Shown here: positions 22,701-34,314 of the stretch, one piece after another
Layout: each line of letters begins with the position of its first letter
Position numbering within the stretch: the stretch's first letter is position 1
Assembly: GCA_010015805.1 (NCBI GenBank)
Contig: ML978122.1
Span: 2,886,453-2,950,452 of the forward strand
Origin: Rhizodiscina lignyota
Taxonomy: Eukaryota; Ascomycota; Dothideomycetes; Aulographales; Rhizodiscinaceae
Direction: 5' to 3'
DNA: 64,000 nt
Program-made: the position numbers and the translations under genes
The notes under the pieces: generated by a model
Told to the model about the DNA's origin: nothing
Seen by the model: only the letters and a program-made list of their open reading frames with translations
The model's database searches: none

Positions 22701-24308
22701 CGTTCCGACAGTAAGACCTCGACGGTGCCTTGGGTTCTGGCCTGGAGCATATGATCGCTCCGTATTAAGCATCGGCTGCGTACTAAAAGTCGGCTCTGTA
22801 CGCTTACTTTCCAGACTAGGTCGCCCAAACGAAGTGCGTGCAGGTGGTGGCTCATTATTGGCTCCACCATGAGGATCTTCCAGTCCAGCCAATCGTGCCC
22901 TGGCCTCTGAGAGCGTCCTGGACGTATTTATCGTAGGTTGGTTCGTAGGTTGGTCAGAGAAGAATGGCTGTTCCATCTGTTCCTTCGGTGACTCATATGC
23001 CTTTGGGATTGCTGGTACCGGTGGTACTTCTTCCTCGACAAATCCGGTAGAGCTATGCACATTGCGGGCCTTCGGTGTGGGAAGTCGAGAAGAGGACAGA
23101 ATCTGACTGTTCCGCGCAGACGAAGGCATTGGTGGATGGACGTTATGCAGGGAGCTGTAGCTCGAGCTCGTGGACAAAGTTTGTTGTGTATTAGGCAGGC
23201 TTGGCTTTCGTCCAGCCTCTGGTGTCGCACGAGCAGAGGATGGCGTGGGAGCTTTCCTCGGCATCGCCGGAACAGGCGAATGTACTGGTAGGCGAACTCC
23301 CTGAGGAAAATCTGGCTGCGGTGTCGGTGGAGTGTTCGGCGCTGGAGTTCCAGTTGGCATCTGCGACAGTCGTTTCAACCTCCTAGCATCAGTTGGACTG
23401 ATTGTCCGAGCGCCAAGCCCTCCAACATGAACCGACTGGCGCTTGCCGCTGCCGGTGCTTGGCGTATTCAAATTCTGGCCAGAACTTCGCGCTGGGGATT
23501 TAGCTCCTCCTCCCAGGGATGGAGAGCTCGTGTTGATAGGAGTAATCGATGTAGTATTAAGAAACTGTCGCGCCTGCTGCGCTTGCTCCGATGTTGGCTG
23601 CATCGACTTTGCTTTGATAGCACGACCTGCGGTGGCGAGCTTCGGCCCCTCGGGTTGCGTTGGAGCAGGAGGTTGTAACGTGCCACGCCTCTGCCGATTG
23701 ATGGATGTAGTGCGATTTATGGCACTCTGCGTTGCAAATGACGTGTTGGAAGACCCGCTGTCAACCGAGCTCCTCCCGCTGTAATTCGTCGTCACTCCCG
23801 GTCCTATTGACTTCCTCGGTGGCTTCGAAGTTATGGTTTCCTTGGGATTGCTTGTAGGCAAGGTGCTCTGTCGTCGGGTTCGAGCAGACACGGGTTGACT
23901 GGGAGGTGGCATGTTCGACGAGCTCACGGAGCTCTGACTCGGTTGGCGGCGTGCATTACTCAATCGTCGAACTAAAGACCTGCTGCGAGACACTGCTCCT
24001 TCCACCGACTTTTCCTCGGTCTTGTTGCTTGAAAGACTTGTCGTGCTCGTAGAAGTGTTTCGGGATCTCGCCACTCGCTCACCGAGACCAGACACTCTCG
24101 GTCGTATCTCCGCGGTGTGACCTTCGTTCGGCACCTCTGTGTCTTCTCTGGTAAGCGAAGTATTCGGGTTGATGCTCGCGTGGAATTCATCGAAATTGAC
24201 AGAGGGCAAGAAGTCGAAGGTCGCGTTGTTCATATCATCCAAGGTGGTACGAGGCTGGCGGCTGAAGCTGAAGCGCGGATTGTTGGAAGCCTTGGGTGGA
24301 GGTTGCAT
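19735..24308 (-). CDS. pom1: DYRK-family protein kinase, Pom1-like
   Basis: Exon 1 21138-24308 (1057 codons), intron 21058-21137, exon 2 19735-21057; 1497 aa. The first ~1000 residues are disordered, rich in Ser, Thr, Pro and basic clusters. The DYRK-homology box (NIVLGDHLAYRYEV) leads into the kinase domain at about residues 1001-1300: Gly loop LGKGSFGQVV, ATP Lys in AVKIIR, then after the intron RRVIHCDLKPENILL, VIDFGSSCF, the YTYIQSRFYRSPEV activation loop whose second Tyr is autophosphorylated in DYRKs, and DMWSLGCILAELL. All catalytic residues are present. Fission yeast Pom1 forms polar gradients that set cell size and division site; homologues in filamentous fungi act in polarity and septation. 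A ~200-residue low-complexity tail follows the kinase. Orthology is inferred from the domain layout and large basic N-terminus. Confidence 0.92.
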
Positions 24309-26187
24309 GAGGACAGGCTCGCTCGTGTAAGAAGGGAGGTACGACCGAGAGCCACTATCGGTAACCGCGTGAGTATCGCTGATGACCCTGGAAGCTGTGT
24401 GTTAATAAAACCAGTGTCCGCTCGTGAAGTAATATTAATCTATAGTGCATACCTCTTTGTCTGCGTGAGCTCAAGAGGTCGCGGTCCGAGCAGTGGGGCC
24501 TTATTCTCTCGCAACGTGCTTCGTCGCCTTGCAGTGAATCCAACCTTCGACTCTCCGATACTTGCATTATTGGTGTGCTTTCGTAGTGTGTTTTCGTTCT
24601 CGCTGGTGGTCCGCTGGAATCGTTTGCGGGCGCGTCCTTCGGCTACATATCGTGTGTCAGTGTGAAGTGTTCGAGCTGATCAAACAAGCTTTGCCGAAAC
24701 TGTTGCCCGGCCACAAATCTGCGCCCACGTGCATCATGAAAATAAGTTAACACATACCTCCAGAGCCTCCGGAGTCATCTACTGTGTCCATCCGCGGAGC
24801 ATATGGCGGAGGATCCATTGTTCGGTGTCGTGATATCCCCAGCATAAGGGGGGTTCCTTGTTCCGCGACACGGTGACGGAGTGAAGCGGCCTCGAGTCAA
24901 CAACACCGGCAAAAGCAAATCGAACTTCATCAAACTCCTTCAATATAAGTGTCGTGATCGCGTTCCTCCCCGCAAGTCCCTCCAATGCTCCCGCTTGTGG
25001 AGTTTGGCTAGAGCTGGAGCGTCGGCATCGCTAGGGAGACGGTAGCGGTGACCAGAGCTCGGGGCCGGCTCCTGGAAGGTCGACGATGCGAGAATTGAAT
25101 CAATGGGCGGCCGTCGATGCGTGATGGAGCGATGTGGAGTGGCGTTGAGGTGCGGTGTTGGGGTGTGAGTGAAGCTTGAAGTGGGACGCAGTGTCTTGTG
25201 CGTTCTCTTGTGGGAGGTTCGTTGTGGCTTGCGACGGGCTTGTTTTCGAGCCAGACGACGCATCCGCCGGACGCAGGGGCCACGCCGATCTCATTAATTT
25301 ATAAATTATAGGCCAGTCGTATCCACGCCTCGCCGCCGAATATCAATTTCAAAGGAGATTTCACGGCTTCATACATTTCACGCCTGGCATCTCACAGATC
25401 CGCGCGACGGAAATGATGCTTGCTTCCAGTCGTGTCACCGCAGCCGGCAGCTTTGGGCACTGACTGCTTCGTGTAACTCGAATCTCCAGCTGCATTCAAT
25501 ATCAAGACTCCACAGTTTCATATTAGTCGATTCTCGTCATGGCTTGCATATTGTCCTCCTTTGTACTGGCGCTCCAACTTGCCTCGTAAGATCACAGTCG
25601 GCCATTTGAAGGACCATGGCTCTACTATTCGAACTACTCATTTTCCATTGAGACTTAGAGGCCGGGGCTCAGAGCGGGACAGAAAACGAATGCCCCCATA
25701 GACTACCCATCTTACCATTACTTCGTAATTAAAAGCTAGATTGAAACTCTGGAGTAGCCTTGTACTCATGTACTATCAGCCACTCGTGACACCAATCCAA
25801 TTTTACGAGTTATATTGTCGAGCTCAGCTAGGAAGCAATCCATTCACAGCGGGGATATTTCGTCGAGAACTAAGAGTAAGAATGTAAGATTTTCATCTCT
25901 CAAGTTCGCCAAGTTCAACGAAAGACTGTCACTGCTTGAACTGTTCTCCAACAACGCGTTCAAACCCAGAAGAGAATAGCTTGATCTCGGCGTACAGGCT
26001 GAATTACTTCGACACTTTAACTAGAGCCAAGCTCCTTATCGATAAACTTGATAGCCGCGTTCCGCGTCACGCGTGTCGTTGTGCACTAACCCAACGTCGT
26101 CATTCCTCATAGGTAGGCGTTTCTCATGCTCCGCCAGTGCACAATGAAAAATGTTCTCATAAGACTGTTAGATTCACATGGACCGTT
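24309..26187. promoter_or_regulatory. Divergent region between kinase and Pex24-type gene
   Basis: No gene seen. About 24309-25290 reads as a long 5' leader of the kinase with intron-like donor/acceptor pairs I could not fix. An A/T-rich patch (ttaatttataaattatagg) lies near 25296-25314. The rest up to 26187 holds the promoter of the peroxisomal gene. Confidence 0.4.
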
Positions 26188-27911
26188 ATGGATGAAGGAA
26201 CCGATGACGCCTTTGTGAACCGCAACTCGCCCATCCCCATCCTCATTGTCAATCCCGAGGATGATACCCTCACGCCTACGGACAGCGAGCCCTCCGAACG
26301 ACGCAGAGATGCTTTCAAGAATAGCATGTCTCCATCGCGGCTTAAAGAGAACATCTCTCCCTCTCGCCTGAAAGAGAAGCTGGAGCAGGTCTCGGAGAAG
26401 AAGTCAGCCTCGTCCAGTCTCCAGGATCGAATGTTCACAATGTAGGTTGCAGCGTTCTCTATACCGCTCTCAGAAACATCTATCTAATGACATGCTCCCT
26501 ATCCAGGCTTCTCCAGCGCATAATCCCAAGCGACGACTCCCCCACTGACGCTCCCTCTTCCGACCGACGCAGCCGCCCGGCCGTCGAGCGCCCAAACTTC
26601 TCCATCCCGCTCATGTCCAACAACTTTCGACGCTTCAACGCACGCATCGGCGTGGCATTCGTCTTCCAGAACCGACTAATCCGCCTCTTCACCTGGCGAC
26701 GGCCCACGCACACCCTCTCCTTCCTCGCGTGCTACACCTTCATCTGCCTCGATCCATACCTACTGGCCGTCGCGCCCCTCGCCGCAACCATCTTCTTCAT
26801 CATGGTGCCAGCGTTCCTGGCACGGCACCCGCCGCCGCCAACTTCGAACGTCGATCCGGTCATGGAGAAGGAGATCGAGCTGTACGCATATCCGCTGCAG
26901 GGGCCGCCGCTGGCGCCGGCAAAGAAGATTAGACCGGCGCCGGACCTGTCGAAGGATTTCTTTCGGAATATGCGAGATTTACAGAACTGTATGGAGGATT
27001 TCAGTCGCTTGCATGATGCGGTCGTGTCAAGTATTGCGCCGCTGACGAATTTCTCGAACGAGGCAGTGTCGTCTGCGCTGTTTCTTGCGCTGACGGCGTT
27101 GGCGTGTCCACTGTTTGTGTTCTCGCATCTACTGCCATGGAGAACGTTGTTCCTCGTGGGCGGCTGGGTTGCGATATCCTTGGGGCATCCGAGCGTTATA
27201 AAGAGTCTGCAGCAGTCCGGAGCAGAGAAAACAGTGAAAGAGGAGAGGAAAGAGGCGGAGAACTTCGCGCAGAAATTCATCGCAGATGATATCGTGCTGT
27301 CCTCTGCGCCTGAGAAGCGCGAAGTCGAGATTTTCGAACTTCAGCAGCGTGTCCGCGCTACATCATCGCTGTTCTCCTCCTTGGGATTTGGCGTCGACGC
27401 AGAAGATGAGCCGGAGTACGAACTTGTCATGTACTCAGCAAATCCATTCACGCCGCTTGATCCAGGCAGGGTGAGTGGTGCACGACCGAAAGGCACTCGC
27501 TTCTTTGAAGACGTGCAGCCTCCGCGTGGATGGACATGGAGCGAAAGCAAATGGCGCCTCGATCTCGGTAGCCAGGATTGGGTGGGCGAGAGATGCGTAA
27601 GCGGTGTTGAAGTCGAGGTGGAGGGGGAGAGATGGGTATGGGATATTGAGTATGGCCCAGAACAGGACGGAGGAGCAGAAAGCTACGAAGAGTGGCTAGA
27701 ACGAGGCGGACGGTTAAGAGGAGATAGTGGAGGAAGTGTGAGAAGTAAAGAAAAGGGGAAGGCCAGGGGGAAGGGGAAAGGTAAAGAGAAGCTGCCAAGT
27801 TGGGAAGAGGGAACGGCGGCTAAAGGAAGAAAAGGGGAGTGGAGAAGACGGAGATGGGTGAGGCTTGTGGAAAGAAGAGTTGTTGAGGAGGGAAAGGCTG
27901 ACGCGAAATGA
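26188..27911 (+). CDS. Peroxisomal membrane protein with Pex24p and dysferlin domains
   Basis: Exon 1 26188-26441, intron 26442-26506, exon 2 26507-27911; 552 aa. The frame is open further upstream but the first ATG is at 26188. Order of parts: acidic/Ser-rich N-terminus with paired SPSRLKE repeats (residues ~50-65), a conserved region around NARIGVAFVFQNRLIRLFTW, two long membrane hairpins (ACYTFICLDPYLLAVAPLAA and LFLALTALACPLFVFSHLL), then a C-terminal dysferlin module with paired Trp motifs (PPRGWTWSESKWRLDL and ERWVWDIEYG). This is the layout of the Pex28/29/30/31/32 group of ER-peroxisome contact and peroxisome-size regulators. The very end is Lys/Arg/Gly-rich and disordered. Which member it corresponds to cannot be said from this sequence alone. 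Confidence 0.9.
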
Positions 27912-28037
27912 TTATGGATGATATTGCATTTTGATCTTGAGATACCCATATATTAGGATTCCTTCCACTAGCAAGCATATCTTCTTGCGGTGCTAATTGA
28001 AGCTTTTGAAGCGCTTTCAGATGGATCGTCTATATGC

Positions 28038-29928
28038 TTATTTCATGGTGATTCCCAGGTCTTCTTTCATCAAATCTGCCACCCGTTCCGCCATTGCGTA
28101 TATTGTCGTCGTGAACGGTCCTTTCGGAATTATTGGGAAAATGCTCGCATCCACAACGCGCAGATTCGTCGTCCCATAAACTTTGGCTCTGTCATTCACC
28201 ACACCATCCAACTCCTCGCTCGCCATGGCGCATGTGCCGCACGGGTGGTACTGTGTCGAGGCAGCTGCTTTCGTGAACTCCTTGGCTTCTTCGAGCGTCT
28301 TGAAGGGTGCGTTTTCTGGATCTCTGGCGCCATTCGACTTAATGACGTCGCTCATCGGCGCCGTTTGCGCTATCGTCGTAAAATATAGTATGTGTCGTGC
28401 AAGAACTTCGAGATCTAACGGATGCGAGAGGTATCTGGGATCGATCCTCGGCATGACTGCTGGGTCTGTGGAGGTGATGTGCGTAGAGCCGCGAGAAAGG
28501 GGGTGTGTCACGCAACCGACGAGTGAGATGCAAGTATATCCTTTTGCACTCAAACTCTTTCTTATATCCATTGGAGTAGCAGAATAGAATACAGACGTAT
28601 CTTTCGGGTCTTTGAGGAGGGATCGAATGTGGAAAGCCTGTTTCTGCTGTCCTGGGGATAGCGACGAAATATAGCTGTCATCAAGGTACCTCGAGAACAG
28701 GTCATTCAGCTCGGCTTCTCCTGCTGGCGTGCTGGTCAGGTCAATCAGCGGCATGTAGCCCATCAGATTGAAGGCCATCGCGAAAGGTCCACTTTGAGAA
28801 GTTTGGTACTCCAGCATTGCTGCCTCCACTCTTTTCGGATCGCGAAACGTGTCTCTGATGTGGTCGATACTATACTTCTCGTCGGTCGCCTCGAAAGGAA
28901 CGAGGCAGAAAGGGTGATCCTGGAGATTTTCACCTACGTGAGGATTGTTAATAATGACATCAATCCCCATGGACTCAAGCAGCTCTCTGTTGCCAATGCC
29001 AGACATCTCAAGCAATGCCGGACTGTTAAAGGCACCGGCTGAGAGGACCACCTCTTTCTGTGCGTGTACCACTTTCCGCTGGCCGTTTGTGTTGTATTGC
29101 ACTCCGGTGGCAATAACTGAGCCATCTGTGCCGTTAGAAACGAGTATTTTCTCAACGAGAGCCTCTCCACGAAAATGCACGTTCGGCCGCGAGGCGATTG
29201 GCTCCCAATAAGCCTTTCCAGCGTGACTCCGTGTTGCAGTGGTCGGATCCATCAGCGTAGAACAAGCAAAGGGTCCGACCATCACGCCTTGGATCGGATC
29301 GCTGTTTGATGTCATCCCAAGGTTTTTCCAGGTGTCCCACCAAATATCGCCAAGTGCGGTTCGGAATTCCACAACGGTCGTTTGAATAGGCCCGTCGGTA
29401 CCATATAGATCGAAATCGTAGTATGAATCCATGCCCAATGCCGCGATGGTTTCTTTGCTCGGACGATGGAATGTTTGAAACTTTTTATAATATGGTTTCA
29501 TAGTTTCAAAGTCCCAGCCCTCGTTGCCAGCTTCTGTCCAAGCATCCCAAAGGCCCCTTCCGGGATACATGGCTGACATTGCGTTAATCGCGCTCGTGCC
29601 TCCAAGAACTACAATACCTTATGAGCAAGCCTTCTCCAATAAGAATTCAATGAATCGAAGTAATACCTTTACCGCGCGGATGAGATATCTCTCTGCCATT
29701 CAAATGCTCTTGAGGCACAGTCTTGTAGATCCAGTCATACTCTGGTTTGTTCCAACCTTCGTGTATCAGTGCTGGTATTGTGAGAATCGGGTCATCATTT
29801 CGATTTTTGCCCGCATCCAGAACAAGCACTTGTGTATTCGGGTCTTCAGAGAGACGGTTAGCAATCACCAGACCTGCAGTCCCTCCTCCAATGATGATAA
29901 TATCGAATGTGTCCGATAAAGATCCCAT
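28038..29928 (-). CDS. GMC oxidoreductase
   Basis: Exon 1 29667-29928, intron 29609-29666, exon 2 28038-29608; 610 aa from ATG 29928. A further in-frame ATG at 30045 would add 39 residues rich in Ser/Thr; I prefer MGSLSD because the FAD motif FDIIIIGGGTAGLVIANRL follows at the usual distance. The first GMC signature crosses the intron (HPRGK then VLGGTSAIN). The C-terminal catalytic His is in QYHPCGTCAM; the second catalytic position normally His or Asn lies in PIIPKGPFTTTIYAMAE, where Pro stands where Asn or His is usual. VVDASIF and the FAD-contact tail are intact. No secretion signal, so it is probably an intracellular choline-dehydrogenase/versicolorin-synthase-type enzyme with unknown substrate. 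Confidence 0.88.
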
Positions 29929-31529
29929 GTTTGCTCCGTTATTGTTGCTCGTGGAGGGAGAGGAGAAAGAGAGTCTGGAATTTGAAATGGAATATGTGAG
30001 AGTCAGAGATCTCGGAGTGCGGTGCAACGTAACACCCACAGGCATTGCTCTTGGGGACTAATATACACCCGCTCCCATGTCATCCGGCGTAGAAGGGTCA
30101 TGATGCTATATCATTATTTCCGTGGATTACGTCAGAGGATGCTGTAGAATTCTAACAGGTTGAGGATGATGTTAACACCTTCATATGGTAAACATAGCGA
30201 CGTGACTCTAGGAGCGGAAAGCGGTATCAGCTTCGCTTGAACTTGATAGCGAGAGCCAATGATCTGCCAAGAACAATCTACTGCTACAGCTCCCCCTTGG
30301 CGACGAGTCCAACAGAATCAAATAGTCGGTGGATATGCAGAGTCTGGGACACCTAAAGTCCGTCTCGCATGACAAATGTGGTCAAGGATACGGCCGAGGG
30401 ATGTGTTACTACTGAAGCCCGTAGCATTTTGATTTATTTGGATTTCGAAAATTGCCAGAGAACATGTTTGGCTCTGGGTGTATGTAGAAAGAAGTGGATT
30501 ACCGCCACTCGTGCGAGAGATCAACCAGTTCGGCCCAGTTGCCTCGAGGAACGTGCTATTAAGGTCGTTCATACACTATGCTATACATAGCAGAATCGTG
30601 GTTTCCGGCTGCTCTATGCGGAGACGCCGGAAACATATTGTCGCAGAAAGTTAACAATTGCAGATACCAGCCTCGGGGTGAAGGTGAAGATTGCGTTGGA
30701 GCCGTCCCGTCTGACTCAGCAGGTGTGGGCTGCCCTGCTGCACGAGATGGAAGCGGTTTTATCCCAAACTATCGAGATTATGCGAACTTCTCCGAATTTT
30801 TTCTTTCTTAGAGTTTCATTCACTAGGTCTGAAATAGGCTATTCCTCAACATGTACTGTCCCGCAATCATGCGTCGAAATATACTGGAAGTCACCTTGCT
30901 CCATCCCCTTGCATGCTGAGATTTGGAACGAGGTGCATAATTGTAGATGTCTCGACAACTTGCTACTACGCTGAAAAAATCATTCCAGTTGAAGGTTCGA
31001 TATTAAACAAACATACCTTACAATTCACGGTCGAGAACCATTCAAACTCTTAGAGACTCTAATAATAAAGGTAAATCTACGATATCGAATCGCGGAACAC
31101 CGCCATTTGCGTTGTACAGCTGTATCCTTTTCCAAGTCTACCAAGCCTTAATAAGCCGAGACCAGCCCTTGGCTCTATCTCGGCTTTGTTTCTTCAACTT
31201 CAGCTGAGGAAAAGGGGTTTCGCCTATGTATGAACGTGATTTGAGAGCTCCTTCATAAGCGAGGCACTCATCTTAATGAAGCTTGAACAAAATCCAAGCT
31301 CGTTACGCCCGAAGTTCGCTTTCAGCTGTGATGTGACCGCTCTGTACAGTCAAAGACTGTCACTGCAGCGACGTATCTGAGGTTATCTTTTAATCGACAG
31401 GTATCCTTAAGCAAGTTGAACAGGTCTTCTCTCCAGATGCACTGCCATGAACGAATCAGCATATATCTGTCCAATGGCCAGCCTTTCGGCATATTAACCC
31501 TTCCATTCGACGACCATGACATTTCATAA
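29929..31529. other. Gene-poor region left of repeat-rich DNA
   Basis: No supported gene. A minus-strand frame at 31322-31552 includes a protein-like stretch (RSWQCIWREDLFNLLKDT) but has no start, splice or family support, so I leave it uncalled. Confidence 0.4.
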
Positions 31530-31880
31530 AACACCAAGTCGCTCGACATCATATTTCACCTGAAAGAAGAGATAGACAAATACAGAGATCCCAATAAGGA
31601 ATTGGCGACGGCCTGGCTCCAGTCCATAAGTGTTTTGCTCAGTTCTCGTCAGAACGATGCTGATCTGGTAGATGTGATGAGCAAGAAGAGATTCATTGAG
31701 AGCTGGCTGTACGAGACGACTGTTGAAGGCGGAGTAAGGACAGACCACAATGAATATGCTATGCAGCTATATATCCGGATGGTATTGATGATCATCAAAT
31801 TTCTTCTCTTTTCTTACTGCCAGTCGTTACGGACAAGCTGTTTAGTTTACGATTCAATTTTAGCAAATAATATCGTTTAG
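31530..31880 (+). pseudogene. Protein-like ORF fragment, unknown
   Basis: The plus frame is open over 116 codons and its first 75 residues look like real protein: charged amphipathic helices such as HLKEEIDKYRDPNKELA and DLVDVMSKKRFIESWLYE. There is no ATG before 31671 and no acceptor that I can tie to an upstream exon, and the composition turns hydrophobic and random after ~31760. I read it as a gene remnant or an internal exon of an unrecognised gene. Confidence 0.25.
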
Positions 31881-31899
31881 TGTTACGGGAGAATAGATT

Positions 31900-32160
31900 T
31901 ACCATGTTCATCCATAGTTTCACGGATCTGATATATATAGATCACGTGCTAGCACTAAGATCTAAAATATAGAAATCTGTTTATTTCTAACCTACCCCTG
32001 TACTACTAGTGCCTCTATGAAATAATAAGTATTTAAGCTCCCAAGCGGCTTGCTTATTTAGAGGCTAAACAAGCCGCTTGATTATATAATAGGCTTGTCT
32101 TGTTTGGCTTGTCTGACGTGAGCCAAACAAGCGCTTGATTTGGCTTGTTTTCCACACTGG
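31900..32160. repeat. AT-rich repeat relic with inverted repeats
   Basis: The stretch is distinctly A/T-rich with several short palindromes (for example agatct/atatagatc motifs near 31930-31975). A perfect 11-base inverted repeat caagcggcttg (32042-32052) and caagccgcttg (32070-32080) encloses a 17-base loop, followed by three or four variants of ggcttgt and aagcgcttg up to 32150. This looks like the terminal part of a decayed transposable element, family not identifiable. Confidence 0.45.
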
Positions 32161-32660
32161 CACCAGTAGAGGCGTTGGTAGAGCTATTCGTAGTTTCTTA
32201 GATACACGGCCGTGCCCATGTTCAATCTGTATAAGGGTATTCGGGGATATGCTCAATTCGCACGTCGGATCGCTGGTGATACGCCGGTGGTGGTGAGGAT
32301 CTGGGTGCAAAGTTTCTCGAATGTTGCGCGCTACATCCTTAATAAGAAGCGGACGTCTGTCAGACATGAATACAGCTGGTAGAGCCCCTATGTTAATGCG
32401 CTTGTCCCTGTCCATGAAGGCCAAAATCCCAAATACTCGTTGAGTCGGTCGGACAGCGGGCTTAGGTCAAAGCCTACGTAGAATGTAAAAGTAAGAAAGG
32501 GAAATGTGGTATTAGGAAGTGAAAGCAGAAAAACAACAGCGCCCTTCAGGTTAGAAGGAAAATGTTGTAAACCGTGGCAACACAAGGCCGGTGCACCGAG
32601 AGGATTACGTTGTTGACTATATATTTAATTTCAGATGTACATCTCTCACCATTCGGTCAT
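32161..32660. other. Unassigned DNA between repeat relic and Pol III-like unit
   Basis: No gene found; minus-strand frames here lack support. Confidence 0.35.
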
Positions 32661-32811
32661 TGCACATTGGCCGAGTGGTAAATAATCTTTGTGCGTTTCG
32701 AGATCACCTGAAAAGAACATCTACACGTTAACCTCTTACAGAGCGCTTGAGCAACGCCACTATCCCACTAGTCAGAGGTTTCGCATCCCAGAGGGGGTGC
32801 CTTTTTTTTTC
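32661..32811 (+). ncRNA. Possible Pol III unit (tRNA-derived relic or SINE-like)
   Basis: A perfect A-box, TGGCCGAGTGG (32668-32678), lies in a tRNA-Ser/Leu-like context (tgcacat before it). A B-box-like GGTTTCGCATCCC (32777-32789) has one extra base relative to the consensus. ggtgcc then a run of nine T (32802-32810) follows, as in a Pol III terminator. The 5' and 3' acceptor strands pair only in part (gcac with gtgc), and the A-to-B spacing of about 100 bases is long even for a class II tRNA with intron. I read it as a tRNA pseudogene or tRNA-derived element, not a working tRNA. Confidence 0.35.
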
Positions 32812-32856
32812 TCTTTTTTTTTCTTCTTATTTTTTTCTCGTCTTCATTCTGCAAGT
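32798..32856 (+). repeat. Pyrimidine/T-rich tract
   Basis: Almost pure T/C for about 55 bases (runs of 7-9 T). It may serve as Pol III terminator for the unit to its left or as the core-promoter CT tract of whatever is expressed from about 32900. Confidence 0.7.
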
Positions 32857-32938
32857 GCACTAAAGAAGCAGTGAGAACTTACTTTGTGTCAAGCCGACGG
32901 AGTACACTAAGACCGATATTGATGAAGCTGGCGAACTG

Positions 32939-33136
32939 ATGGCCTCCAAAAGGGGCAGGCTACGCTTCCGGCTCGGCAACATCCAGCTGGAATTTGAGGA
33001 ACCCATTAACGAAGATTCTGTGGTGCTAGATGCCCAAGAAGACCAAGCAGTTAGCTGCTGGAATGCAGTCGTCGGGATTGTCGATGGCTTTGCATTGCTC
33101 CTTCGGTCACCATCGGCAGTTGTGTCACAGCGGTAA
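32939..33136 (+). CDS. Short ORF, doubtful
   Basis: 65 aa from ATG 32939; the frame is open 18 codons or more upstream in an acidic, protein-like sequence (TDIDEAGEL). Content such as GRLRFRLGNIQLEFEEPINE is plausible protein, and the T/C tract just upstream is a typical fungal promoter mark. Its 3' end runs into the degenerate repeat block, so it may be a truncated gene. No family recognised. Confidence 0.25.
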   Translation: MASKRGRLRFRLGNIQLEFEEPINEDSVVLDAQEDQAVSCWNAVVGIVDGFALLLRSPSAVVSQR

Positions 33137-33470
33137 AGTTCAACCTCTGACCGTCCGCAAGGTGGAAGCTGAGTGGGTATGCTTGATATATGCGTGTGAG
33201 CCGTAAGTTGAGAGCCAGCATATAATCGAATCGAAACTCGACCACCGTGGGCAAGGTAGGAGCTAAGGCAGCACTTCTAACTAAATCGATGCTCAACCGA
33301 CCTGTGCAAAGTGTTAGTATATACTCCAACAAACGTACAACGGAACCTTCTGAGATACTCTCGCTTACTTTGAAGAACGAGAGATGGCCGCCCCTGGGCA
33401 TTACAGCTTGCCGGGCGGTCAACTACTTTCACATCCTCGAACCTAACACTATGGACTCGAACCTCAGTTA
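33137..33470. repeat. Degenerate dispersed repeat, block 1
   Basis: This non-coding block matches sequence at 55.0-56.3 kb. Best pair: 33271-33298 against 55568-55595, 24 of 28 positions equal (both gcacttctaac..aa..cgatgctcaa.c). Another: tatactccaacaaacgta (33320-33337) against tacactccaacgaacgta (56191-56208), each followed by a gaac-ttc and a cgctt-rich segment and a gaag-a-c-agag motif. It lies directly upstream of the small gene at 33582. Confidence 0.6.
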
Positions 33471-33581
33471 CTATTGCCCATGCCTCAATACCAAACCTTC
33501 CGCCGGCCCGTGCGCCATCTATATAAACAACGCTAGGCCGCAGCACACAAACCTTCTTACACTGAACAAACGCTAACCAAA

Positions 33582-34071
33582 ATGGCACCATACATCCCGC
33601 TACTCCCGCTACCCTCATACGCCGCACTGCTCAAGAAGGTATGCATAGTCGCCTGTCACCACTCTATTGCATGAACAGAATAACACCTTATAGGCACGAA
33701 GGGCCTTCAAACACGTCAGTTATCGTGCCGGCGACGCGATCTGCACGGCAATCATCCACGACCCCCGCACACCTCTCCCCATCCTCGTCGGCGCCCTCCT
33801 GCTGGCGGCGGAGATGAACAAGCTGAACGACGGACCGAGTCACGTCTCGGCGGCGATGGAAGTGGTCGACCATATGGAGGCGGAGGGCATGACGGACGAG
33901 GCGAAGATCTGGCGCGGTCGTGTCGAGGAGGTGAACAACGAAGTGAGGAGGGTGGTGGACCCGATTGACGAGCTGCTGGGCACGGTGGAAGAAAAGCAGG
34001 GAGAAGCGGTCCGCCTACGACTCCTGGGCATCCGCCCTACACTCGGCCCACGTCGCTCCCAGCTTTCATAG
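33582..34071 (+). CDS. Small unknown protein
   Basis: Exon 1 33582-33638 (19 codons), intron 33639-33693, exon 2 33694-34071; 144 aa. A TATA box (tatataaa, about 33519-33526) stands 55 bases before the ATG. Exon 2 is G/C-rich with strong third-position G/C, unlike the flanking DNA, which supports coding. The N-terminus MAPYIPLLPLPSYAALLKK is followed by a helical protein: TPLPILVGALLLAAEMNKL, then VSAAMEVVDHMEAEGMTDEAK and EEVNNEVRRVVDPIDELLG. No known domain. The gene sits immediately downstream of repeat block 1. Confidence 0.7.
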
Positions 34072-34314
34072 TCTGCCAAAAGGTTATCGGTCGGGGAGTA
34101 CAGTGTTTACGAAAGAAAACGCCGGTATATGTATTGCAATGAAAATTGAATTGGGTGGGATACAGCAAAAGCCGCACTGCAATGCTAGGTGTATAAATGT
34201 GAACCCAACGCCACAAATGCGTCCGCTCGAGAGACAAGCGCACGAGATATCTAAGGTGAAACTGAAATTGCATAAAAGGAAAGGTCGCTCATGCCTGCCA
34301 AGATACAAATCCAT

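Noticed and set aside
20254-22872. Plus-strand open frames opposite the kinase gene
   Set aside because: Composition mirrors the minus-strand Ser/Pro-rich coding sequence; no independent support.
26157-26438. Minus-strand frames opposite the Pex24-type gene
   Set aside because: Shadow of the real plus-strand exon with its phase-correct intron.
31322-31552. Minus-strand ORF with RSWQCIWREDLF-type text
   Set aside because: Protein-like stretch but no start, splice sites or recognised family; conflicts with the adjacent plus-strand remnant.
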